A stretch of 64,000 nt of DNA from Agarivorans sp. TSD2052 (lineage in GTDB: Bacteria; Pseudomonadota; Gammaproteobacteria; Enterobacterales; Celerinatantimonadaceae): NCBI RefSeq assembly GCF_023238625.1, contig NZ_CP096670.1, positions 2,894,501 to 2,958,500 of the forward strand. Reading direction: 5' to 3'. A model generated the notes under the pieces. The model was given only the letters and a program-made list of their open reading frames with translations. It made no database searches and was not told the origin of the DNA. The translations under genes were made by a program, and so were the position numbers. Position 1 is the first letter of the stretch. Every line of letters starts with the position of its first letter. Of the stretch, positions 57,400 to 64,000 are shown in pieces.

Positions 57400-58427
57400 C
57401 CGCCCCGATTAAACAGCGCCAAGTGCTTAATGCCGACCCAGAGCTTAAAGCCAATACCAAACCTAGCGAACAAGCATTGGCGGCGAAACAAGTGATGAGC
57501 AACGAAGCTTGGCAAGAAGATCCAGAGCCCACCAGCGATGAAGCTCTCGACATCGACTTAAGCCCCAAAAAAACCAGCCCATGGCTTAAATATGGGTTTA
57601 GCGCAGCAATTGTTGTGGCCATTACTGAAATGGCCTTAAGCCTTGCCGAATTATGGCAAGCCTCACCGATAAGAGCGGCCATTTACAGTGCAATACTAGC
57701 CAGCATTGTTGCTGGCCTATTGGCCATAGCGGTAAAAGAACTGCGAAAGTTGCGCCGCTTAAAGCATTACCAAAAAGAACACCAACTAGGCGAACACTGG
57801 CTACAAGCTGATGCCGTAAACGATGGCGACAGCCGCAGGGCAAAAGCATATTGTAAAAAACTGGCCACATTACAGGGCCTAAATGATAGCCAAGAATACC
57901 TCACGTGGAAAAATTGGTTAAATGACAGCCATAGCAGCCAAGAGATCGTAAGCTTATACAGCGAAACCGTGCTTACGCCGCTAGATAACCGCGCCAAACA
58001 AGCCATTAGCAAATGGGCTGGCGAAGCAGCGGTGCTAGTTGCAATAAGCCCGCTGGCCATGGTGGATATGCTGATTATTTTTTGGCGCAACATAAAGATG
58101 ATTGAAGCCGTCGCCAAGATCTATGGTATCGAGCTAGGTTATCTAAGCCGAATTAGGCTGATTAAAAAGGTGTTCGCCAATATGATTTATGCCGCCGCCA
58201 GTGAAGTAATTACCGATGTTGGCAGCGATTTATTAGGGGCAGAGCTTACCGCTAAACTATCTGGCAAAGCCGCCCAAGGTATTGGTGCAGGCCTGTTAAC
58301 CGCCCGGCTTGGCTTTAAAACCATGGAACAATGCCGTCCAGTACCCTGGACCTTGAATAACAAGCCAAAAACCAAACAGCTAAAAGGCATGCTGCTTGAG
58401 AAGGTAAAACAAAAACTCAGCACCTAA
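57396..58427 (+). CDS. ycjF: YcjF-family membrane protein (TIGR01620/DUF697)
   Basis: 343 aa. A charged cytoplasmic N-terminus to about residue 65 is followed by two membrane helices (FSAAIVVAITEMALSLAELW, AAIYSAILASIVAGLLAIAV), a soluble helical part, then the DUF697 region with another hydrophobic segment (AAVLVAISPLAMVDMLIIFWR). Translationally coupled to ycjX by a four-base overlap, suggesting the pair acts together at the membrane. A hairpin terminator follows. Confidence 0.93.
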   Translation: MTAPIKQRQVLNADPELKANTKPSEQALAAKQVMSNEAWQEDPEPTSDEALDIDLSPKKTSPWLKYGFSAAIVVAITEMALSLAELWQASPIRAAIYSAILASIVAGLLAIAVKELRKLRRLKHYQKEHQLGEHWLQADAVNDGDSRRAKAYCKKLATLQGLNDSQEYLTWKNWLNDSHSSQEIVSLYSETVLTPLDNRAKQAISKWAGEAAVLVAISPLAMVDMLIIFWRNIKMIEAVAKIYGIELGYLSRIRLIKKVFANMIYAAASEVITDVGSDLLGAELTAKLSGKAAQGIGAGLLTARLGFKTMEQCRPVPWTLNNKPKTKQLKGMLLEKVKQKLST

Positions 58428-58458
58428 TAACATCGAAAGATAAAACTACCTCGATAAC

Positions 58459-58479
58459 AACGGCTTCATCACCGTTTTT
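58459..58479 (+). terminator. ycjXF terminator
   Basis: AACGG (58459-58463) and CCGTT (58472-58476) with an 8-base loop and a T-run; an outer TAAAACTA/TAGTTTTA pair (58441-58448, 58479-58486) extends the structure. Between convergent genes. Confidence 0.55.
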
Positions 58480-58581
58480 AGTTTTAAAGCCCGCACACAC
58501 TTAACAATAATTTGCTGTGCTTGTGGGCTTGCTAAACAAACTAGAGGCAATGTTTGGGGCAGCTATCGTCGGAGCGATATC

Positions 58582-59070
58582 TTACAGCGATAAAGCCATC
58601 ACCCAATCGTCCATTACGTAGCCTTGGCCAATATCACTGCACTGCTCAGCGACTTTAACAAACCCCATTTTTTGATAAGCGGCAATCGTGCCATGGTTGT
58701 GTCGGTTCACCGTCAATTCGATACGTTTAAGGGCAAAACCTCGCGCTAAGTCTTGAATAAATGCCATGGCTTGCTTGGCAAAGCCTTGTCCTCGGTATGC
58801 TGAGTGCACATAAATTTTACTCAGAAAAAGTTGCTGCTCATTACGTTGTACGCCAATGTATCCGACATTTATTCCTGCCTGCTGAATGAAATAATAGTGA
58901 TACTGCTCGGCCTCGATTTGTTCAGCCACTCGCTGAGCAGAATGAAAGGTCTCGAGCATGTATTCAACCTGCTCAACGCCAATGATGGGCGTGTAATGCT
59001 CTAGCCAAATTTCACGAGCTAACGCGGCGACTTGCTCAATATCAGTCGCACTTTCTACTTTATAAAACAC
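58582..59070 (-). CDS. GNAT-family N-acetyltransferase
   Basis: 162 aa. The acetyl-CoA motif is HSAYRGQGFAKQAMAFI (RGQGFA), and the following VNRHNHGTIAAYQKMGFVKV is the typical beta4-alpha4 region. The N-terminal part, VAALAREIWLEHYTPIIGVEQVEYMLE, resembles small GNATs annotated as diamine or polyamine acetyltransferase-like, but the substrate cannot be assigned. Stands alone, convergent with ycjF. Confidence 0.85.
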   Translation of the reverse strand: MFYKVESATDIEQVAALAREIWLEHYTPIIGVEQVEYMLETFHSAQRVAEQIEAEQYHYYFIQQAGINVGYIGVQRNEQQLFLSKIYVHSAYRGQGFAKQAMAFIQDLARGFALKRIELTVNRHNHGTIAAYQKMGFVKVAEQCSDIGQGYVMDDWVMALSL

Positions 59071-59320
59071 TAATATTTCCTATTATCAAACGCTGTTGCC
59101 AAACCCAAGCCATTCACTATGCTCTCACGAAATCACGATAGCTTCAGCAACTAAGCGCAAACCCACCATTGGTAAATTTAGCTTCAGCAAAAATCTTGCA
59201 GTAGATTGATTTAAATTGCGCCAATGTCACATTTTTGCTGTAAAATCGCCGCTTCAAATTACATATCACGCTCGCTGGCTACTTCAGCCACCAATACTGT
59301 CAATTAAGGCCTGCCCAAAT

Positions 59321-60148
59321 ATGATTAAACTTATCGCCCTAGATATGGACGGCACACTTCTCAATGACGAGAAAAAAATTACCCCCCGCACTCACCAAGC
59401 TATTCAAGATGCCAAACAAGCTGGTGTTAAAGTAGTGCTGGCTTCGGGTCGCCCATTGCAAGGCCTTAGTGCTTACCTAGAGCAATTAGAGCTTACCAGC
59501 GACCAAGACTTTGTCATTTCATACAATGGCTCTTTGGTACAGCGTGTGGGGAGCGGTGAAATTATTCACAAAACCACCTTGCTAGGTAGTGATGGTACCC
59601 ACTTGGCTAAAATAGCTAAACAGCTCGGTGTTTTTGTGCATGCCTTTTCAGCCCAACATGGCTTGATTACTCAGCATCACAACCCATGGACAGACATTGA
59701 ATCATCTATCAATGGTATGGAGGTTAGCGAAGTAGACTTTGCCAACTTAGAGGCAAACGACGCACTAACTAAGATTATGTTTGTTGCCGAAGAGAGCGTG
59801 CTAGACAAGGCCATTGCCAACTTACCCGCCGAGTTACGAGAGCAGTACACGGTGGTTCGCAGTGCCCCGTTCTTTTTAGAGTTTCTGCACATCAACAGCA
59901 ACAAAGGTGTCGGGGTTGAACAACTGGCCAAAATTCTAGGTTTAGACGCTTCACAAGTTATGTGTGCCGGTGATGCCGATAACGATCGCCACATGTTGCA
60001 ATATGCCGGTTTAGCGGTCGCCATGGGCAATGCCGATGAAGAAATTAAAGCCATGGCCAACTACATTGCCCCCACTAATCTTGAAGATGGCGTAGCCGTA
60101 GCCATTGAAGAAAACGTGCTGGCAGCATTAAGCACCGTTGCAAACTAA
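59321..60148 (+). CDS. yidA: Cof-type HAD phosphatase, YidA-like
   Basis: Sugar-phosphate phosphatase of HAD subfamily IIB. The start at 59321 (MIKLIALDMDGTLLND) gives 275 aa, near E. coli YidA (270); a longer frame to 59216 adds 35 unlikely residues. Motif I DMDGT holds the nucleophile Asp, motif II is ASGRP, motif III the Lys in NKGVGVEQLA, and motif IV AGDADNDRHML. Broad small phosphorylated sugars are expected substrates. Followed by a hairpin. Confidence 0.93.
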   Translation: MIKLIALDMDGTLLNDEKKITPRTHQAIQDAKQAGVKVVLASGRPLQGLSAYLEQLELTSDQDFVISYNGSLVQRVGSGEIIHKTTLLGSDGTHLAKIAKQLGVFVHAFSAQHGLITQHHNPWTDIESSINGMEVSEVDFANLEANDALTKIMFVAEESVLDKAIANLPAELREQYTVVRSAPFFLEFLHINSNKGVGVEQLAKILGLDASQVMCAGDADNDRHMLQYAGLAVAMGNADEEIKAMANYIAPTNLEDGVAVAIEENVLAALSTVAN

Positions 60149-60179
60149 GCAATAACGCTTAGCAAATCATCTCACCCAG

Positions 60180-60210
60180 TTAGCAGCTAGCCATTAGCTG
60201 CTAATTTATC
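60180..60210 (+). terminator. yidA terminator
   Basis: Perfect arms TTAGCAGCTA (60180-60189) and TAGCTGCTAA (60195-60204), 5-base loop, followed by TTTAT. Plausible intrinsic terminator. Confidence 0.65.
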
Positions 60211-60517
60211 CTTTAATTCGCCTTATTCCTTCAGCGTTACACTCACCATAGGATTCAATCATAGCCATTTTTTATGCATGGATTATGGCGATTCCCTGCC
60301 GTTCAGCTTAGCTGAAGCCAAGTACAACCACAAAGCAACATCAACAGATTGATATTCGACGAGAGACGAAAAATCTTAAAATATTCCTTACATATATTCG
60401 AAACCATACTATACAATCTGCCAAGAAAGGGCTTTCAGGTAGTGTTAAAAACCACTCTCTCTTAGTGTACCTGCAAACGCAACGTCCTGACGAACAACCA
60501 AATAAACGGGAATAACA
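60211..60517. other. Gene-free interval
   Basis: About 300 bases upstream of the acyltransferase. I see no coding frame of substance and no convincing promoter; the sequence is AT-rich near 60360-60420. Confidence 0.35.
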
Positions 60518-61105
60518 GTGAGCTTATTAGAAAAACTAACCAAGGCCGAAGCTTATACATCGCAGTTTGAGTATTCCGATATCGAGCTACAACTGCCAGC
60601 CAAACAATTGTGCTGGGAATTTAATCAAGCTCCACCCAGTGATAGCGCTAAAAAGGCTGAAATATTATCAAAGCTGTTTGGCACCTATAACAAGATGGCA
60701 TTTATTGAAGCGACCTTTCGTTGTGACTATGGCTTCAACATCCACTTTCATGGCATGGCCATTGTTAATTACAACTGCGTTATTCTCGATACCTCGCCAG
60801 TAAATATCGGTGCTGGTGTTTGTATTGCACCAGGCGTTGTTATTAGTTGTGCCGGCCACGCTATCGACCCCAAGGAACGTATCCAAGGCATCACCACGTC
60901 AGCCCCCATCACCATTGAAGATGAAGTATGGATTGGCGCTAACGCTACGGTATGTGCTGGCGTCACTATTGGCAAGGGCAGCATTATAGGCGCTGGCAGT
61001 GTGGTTGTTAACGACATTCCTGCTGGCGTTATTGCCGTGGGCAGCCCGTGTAAAACAATGAGAGCGATGACTGAAAAAGACCGTATAGCATTCAACAAGG
61101 TATGA
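60518..61105 (+). CDS. Hexapeptide-repeat acetyltransferase, Maa/NodL type
   Basis: 195-aa left-handed beta-helix acyltransferase resembling maltose or galactoside O-acetyltransferases. The N-terminal Mac-type helix region is followed by hexapeptide turns (VNIGAGVCIAPGVVI, ITIEDEVWIGANATVCAGVTIGKGSIIGAGSVV) and the closing GSPCKTMR. The catalytic His is likely the one in SCAGHAIDP. GTG start. Transfers acetyl from acetyl-CoA to sugars; exact acceptor unknown. Single gene. Confidence 0.9.
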   Translation: MSLLEKLTKAEAYTSQFEYSDIELQLPAKQLCWEFNQAPPSDSAKKAEILSKLFGTYNKMAFIEATFRCDYGFNIHFHGMAIVNYNCVILDTSPVNIGAGVCIAPGVVISCAGHAIDPKERIQGITTSAPITIEDEVWIGANATVCAGVTIGKGSIIGAGSVVVNDIPAGVIAVGSPCKTMRAMTEKDRIAFNKV

Positions 61106-61130
61106 ACAACTAGCGAGCCTTAGTAAAAAA

Positions 61131-61166
61131 AATCTCTAGGTGTCAACTGCGCAACACCTAGAGATT
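61131..61166. terminator. Hairpin after the acetyltransferase gene
   Basis: Thirteen-base perfect arms (61131-61143 and 61154-61166) with a 10-base loop. The uninterrupted T-run lies on the minus strand side (A-run at 61124-61132 on plus), so it may end plus transcripts only weakly and would terminate any minus transcript well. Confidence 0.6.
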
Positions 61167-61279
61167 GCTACAACTAAAATCTTTCGACCCTGCAACTCTT
61201 CTCCCTCACCCTTGCTTACCCTTCAACTATCTACCCCACAAAATAAAACGCGCATTTATTGTTCTTTCTGTCGATTATT

Positions 61280-61341
61280 TAGTCATCGAACTGCCATAAA
61301 TAAGTCACTGAACTGACATATCTAGATAAGCTAATTGTCAT
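61280..61341 (+). promoter_or_regulatory. Array of PhoB-box-like repeats before phnC
   Basis: Heptamers TAGTCAT (61280), CTGCCAT (61291), AAGTCAC (61302) and CTGACAT (61313) are spaced exactly 11 bases, and TTGTCAT (61335) falls two further turns on. The PhoB protomer site is CTGTCAT plus four AT-rich bases repeated at 11. Matches are 5, 6, 4, 6 and 6 of 7. A further CTGTCGA lies at 61268, off by one base. Pho-regulon control of phnCDE is the inference. Confidence 0.65.
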
Positions 61342-61386
61342 ATTCCAAGCCTAAATTATTGTTCAAAACAACCGCAGGATTTTGTG

Positions 61387-62211
61387 ATGAGCAATCAAGT
61401 AATTGCAGTAAAACAATTGAATAAGCACTTTGAAGACAACCATGCCTTAAAGAGTGTCGACTTAAGTGTTGAGCAAGGCGAGATGGTGGCATTACTGGGG
61501 CCGTCTGGCTCGGGTAAATCTACCTTACTTCGCCACTTGAACGGTCTAGTAAACAGCGATAAAAACAGCAAAGGTTACATCGAAGTCCTTGGTTTGCCGG
61601 TGCAGCGAAATGGTAAGTTTTGTAAAGGCATACGCCAAAGTCGCAGCCAAATGGGTTATATCTTTCAGCAGTTCAATCTAGTGAACCGGTTAAGTGTATT
61701 ACACAATGTGTTAATTGGCGCCTTAAGTGTTACCCCTAGCTGGCGCAGCCTAACCGGTCGCTTTACCTTTGAGCAAAAACGCCAAGCTTTAGCGGCTCTT
61801 AAACGTGTAGGCCTAGAGCAATTTGCCCTGCAACGTGTGTCTACCCTTTCTGGTGGCCAGCAGCAACGGGTGGCAATTGCTCGCGCTTTAATGCAACAAG
61901 CCAAAATCATTTTAGCCGATGAACCCATCGCCTCCTTGGATCCAGAATCATCACGCATCGTGATGGAAATTCTTCGCGACATCAATCAACAAGAAGGCAT
62001 CGCAGTTGTGGTGACCTTACATCAAGTTGACTACGCCAGACGTTATTGCCCACGCGTTGTGGCCTTAAAGCTTGGCGAAGTTTTTTACGACGGTTCAAGT
62101 GAACAACTCGATGAAGCCACACTGGCGGCTTTATATGGTTCTAAAGCCGAGCTTAATACCACCGAAGAAAATGACCTTGCAGTACAACAACTATGGCCAC
62201 AGATGGCCTAA
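61387..62211 (+). CDS. phnC: Phosphonate/phosphite ABC transporter ATP-binding protein
   Basis: 274-aa ABC ATPase: Walker [11 protein letters not shown]-loop YIFQQFNLV, signature LSGGQQQRV, Walker [14 protein letters not shown] and switch His in TLHQVDYA. The segment [25 protein letters not shown] is typical of PhnC. ATG at 61387 with AGGA seven bases upstream; an in-frame GTG precedes it. Followed directly by phnD and phnE. Substrate within the phosphonate/phosphite group is unresolved because no C-P lyase or phosphite dehydrogenase gene is visible. Confidence 0.95.
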   Translation: MSNQVIAVKQLNKHFEDNHALKSVDLSVEQGEMVALLGPSGSGKSTLLRHLNGLVNSDKNSKGYIEVLGLPVQRNGKFCKGIRQSRSQMGYIFQQFNLVNRLSVLHNVLIGALSVTPSWRSLTGRFTFEQKRQALAALKRVGLEQFALQRVSTLSGGQQQRVAIARALMQQAKIILADEPIASLDPESSRIVMEILRDINQQEGIAVVVTLHQVDYARRYCPRVVALKLGEVFYDGSSEQLDEATLAALYGSKAELNTTEENDLAVQQLWPQMA

Positions 62212-62238
62212 CCCCACTTTATAAAGGAGATAGATGGC

Positions 62239-63246
62239 ATGTTAAAGCTAATCAAGCGGACAGCCTTTGCTACGGCAGTCGTTGCCGCAGCAGTGAGTTC
62301 AACCATGGTAACAGCTGCTGAAAAAGCGATGGACACCATCAATTTTGGGATTATTTCTACTGAATCTCAGCAAAATTTAAAAACCACTTGGACACCATTT
62401 TTAGAAGCGATGGAACAAAAAACAGGTTTTAAAGTTAAGGCCTTCTTCGCCCCTGACTACGCTGGCATCATTCAAGGGATGCGTTTCGACAAAGTAGACA
62501 TTGCTTGGTATGGCAACAAGTCAGCCATGGAAGCAGTAGACCGCGCTGGCGGCGAAATCTTCGCTCAAACCGTAGACGTTACCGGCAATCCTGGTTACTG
62601 GAGTGTACTAGTGACGCATAAAGACAGCCCGCTAAACAGTCTAGATGACGTTATTGCTAAACGTGGCGAGCTGACGTTTGGTAACGGCGATCCAAACTCT
62701 ACTTCTGGCTTCTTAGTGCCTTCGTACTATGTATTTGCCCAAAACAACATTTCAGTGTCTGATTTTAAACGCAGCATGAACTCAGGTCACGAAGCCAACG
62801 CCTTAGCCGCTGCAGCCAAGCAAGTTGACGTAGCGACCGGTAACACCGAAAACATGGATCGTTTAGAAATTACCGCGCCAAAAAAATTCGCAAAGCTTAA
62901 AGTAATTTGGAAGTCTCCTCTTATTCCTTCAGACCCTATCGTTTGGCGTAAAAACCTACCAGAAAGTGTTAAAGGCGAACTATACGACTTCTTTATGGAG
63001 TACGGCACAACGGGCGACGCAAAAGAACTTGCCGTATTAGAAGCACTGCAGTGGGCCCCTTTCAAAGCGTCTAGTGACCTGCAACTATTGCCTATACGCC
63101 AATTGGTATTGTTCAAAAACCGCATCAACACAGAAAACGACAGCCAAATGTCTAAGGCTGAAAAAGCGGCCGAGCTAGCGGTAATTGACGCACAACTCGC
63201 CGACCTTAACCGTAAACAAAGCGCGATTACAGCGATGGCTAACTAA
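62239..63246 (+). CDS. phnD: Phosphonate ABC transporter substrate-binding protein
   Basis: 335-aa periplasmic binding protein with a signal peptide (cleavage near VTAAEKA). Typical PhnD segments: DTINFGIISTESQQNLK, FAPDYAGIIQGMRFDKVDIAWYGNKSAMEAVDRAGGEIFAQ and the ligand loop FGNGDPNSTSGFLVPSYY. Captures phosphonates or phosphite for PhnC-PhnE. AAGGAG nine bases upstream. A hairpin with a T-run separates it from phnE. Confidence 0.96.
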   Translation: MLKLIKRTAFATAVVAAAVSSTMVTAAEKAMDTINFGIISTESQQNLKTTWTPFLEAMEQKTGFKVKAFFAPDYAGIIQGMRFDKVDIAWYGNKSAMEAVDRAGGEIFAQTVDVTGNPGYWSVLVTHKDSPLNSLDDVIAKRGELTFGNGDPNSTSGFLVPSYYVFAQNNISVSDFKRSMNSGHEANALAAAAKQVDVATGNTENMDRLEITAPKKFAKLKVIWKSPLIPSDPIVWRKNLPESVKGELYDFFMEYGTTGDAKELAVLEALQWAPFKASSDLQLLPIRQLVLFKNRINTENDSQMSKAEKAAELAVIDAQLADLNRKQSAITAMAN

Positions 63247-63257
63247 CATGCATAAAG

Positions 63258-63278
63258 CTGGGCTTAGGCCCAGTTTTT
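63258..63278 (+). terminator. Intercistronic terminator between phnD and phnE
   Basis: CTGGGC (63258-63263) and GCCCAG (63268-63273) with a 4-base loop, then TTTTT. It has terminator form inside an operon and could lower phnE expression relative to phnD, as is common for transporters that need excess binding protein. Confidence 0.7.
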
Positions 63279-63315
63279 GTTAGTGCAACTTATCTAGACA
63301 TGTTGAGAAAAAACC

Positions 63316-64000
63316 ATGAATACCGAAGCCGAAATCCTTAACCCCGCTAGCAAGCCTGCTTGGTTAAGCTTATTTTTTTGGGGCCTTGCCATCGCCGCCC
63401 TGAGCTGGAGTTGGCAAGGCGCTGAAATTGCACCAATGAAGATCTACAACGATGCTGGCAATATGGCCGAGTTAGCCAGTGATTTCTTTCCGCCTGATTT
63501 TAGCGACATTAGCTACTACCTCGAAGAAATGCTAATCACCCTGCATATAGCCATTTGGGGCACCATTTTCTCGATTATCTTATCGGTTCCTTTTGGCTTA
63601 ATGTGCGCCGAAAACGTGGTTCCAGCTTGGATATATCAACCTATGCGTCGCCTCATGGATGCCGCTCGTGCGATTAACGAAATGGTGTTTGCCATGTTGT
63701 TTGTGGTCACCGTGGGTCTTGGCCCCTTTGCGGGAGTAATGGCCTTGTTTATTCATACTACCGGGGTGCTTGCCAAGCTGTTCTCTGAAGCCGTAGAAGC
63801 CATTGACCCTGGCCAGGTTGAAGGTGTGCGAGCAACTGGCGCCAATAAACTTGAAGAAATTGTCTATGGGGTTATTCCTCAGGTATTACCGCTATGGATT
63901 TCCTTCTCTTTGTATCGCTTTGAATCCAATGTTCGCTCGGCCACCGTGGTTGGCATGGTAGGCGCAGGCGGTATCGGAGTCATTTTGTGGGAGAGCATCC
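63316..64000 (+). CDS. phnE: Phosphonate ABC transporter permease (partial, runs off the window)
   Basis: The first 228 codons are present and open to the window end. An N-terminal membrane helix ([17 protein letters not shown]) is followed by a periplasmic stretch and further helices. The segment [22 protein letters not shown] is the TM2 start of PhnE; the cytoplasmic EAA loop [20 protein letters not shown] is intact. It would form the membrane channel for PhnC and PhnD. The C-terminus lies beyond the window. Confidence 0.93.
   Translation, partial: MNTEAEILNPASKPAWLSLFFWGLAIAALSWSWQGAEIAPMKIYNDAGNMAELASDFFPPDFSDISYYLEEMLITLHIAIWGTIFSIILSVPFGLMCAENVVPAWIYQPMRRLMDAARAINEMVFAMLFVVTVGLGPFAGVMALFIHTTGVLAKLFSEAVEAIDPGQVEGVRATGANKLEEIVYGVIPQVLPLWISFSLYRFESNVRSATVVGMVGAGGIGVILWESI

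Noticed and set aside
62787-63131. Long reverse-strand open frames opposite phnD and many other genes
   Set aside because: They are antisense shadows of well-identified genes and show no family features.

Overview
The window reads as a chromosomal segment of a marine gammaproteobacterium. An Alteromonadales-type genome (for example Agarivorans or a relative) is my best guess, inferred from protein resemblance and not tested. Supporting signs are the guaB/xseA divergent pair, the enterobacterial/vibrio-type order isc-pepB-ndk-rlmN-pilW-rodZ-ispG-hisS-yfgM-bamB-der-yfgJ, the queA-tgt-yajC-secDF cluster, and a GlyGly-CTERM type secreted protease. No rRNA, tRNA, CRISPR array, prophage or intact insertion sequence was seen.

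Layout. 1-5 kb: guaB (minus) diverges from xseA; next is a LuxR-type regulator fused to an alpha/beta-hydrolase domain that lacks its nucleophile serine. 5-22.3 kb: one long minus-strand housekeeping block. Read in transcription order it is trmJ, iscR-iscS-iscU-iscA-hscB-hscA-fdx-iscX (Fe-S assembly, with a near-perfect IscR operator before iscR), pepB, ndk, rlmN, pilW, rodZ, ispG, hisS, yfgM, bamB, der and yfgJ. suhB diverges from trmJ. 23.4-31 kb: a second 2Fe-2S ferredoxin, small unknown genes, a rhodanese, then queA-tgt-yajC-secD-secF. 31-46.7 kb: mixed single genes and pairs: a secreted trypsin-like protease with sanA, cytochrome b561, hrpB, an aldo/keto reductase, a YbjT-like SDR, an AraC regulator divergent from a GH43 beta-xylosidase, tapT, a cold-shock protein, an AraC-MGMT fusion with a GNAT enzyme, a periplasmic binding protein and an HcaT-like MFS carrier.

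46.7-50.6 kb: the glycine-betaine operon betI-betB-betA, with a perfect 20-nt palindrome before betI. 50.8-53.6 kb: the most accessory-looking stretch. It holds two orphan proteins, two broken small genes (an RDD-family remnant and an unknown one, both repaired by restoring single T bases) and an attC-like element. 53.4-60.2 kb: a secreted GH13 alpha-amylase with CBM20, ycjX-ycjF, a GNAT enzyme and a YidA-type phosphatase. 60.5-64 kb: an acyltransferase of the Maa/NodL type and phnC-phnD-phnE (cut by the window end), preceded by an array of PhoB-box-like repeats at 11-bp spacing.

The core of the window is ordinary housekeeping. The observations most worth a second look are the dead-hydrolase LuxR fusion, the Pho-box array, the decayed 51-53 kb patch and the Gln substitution in amylase region I. 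I did not find a convincing new multi-gene system.
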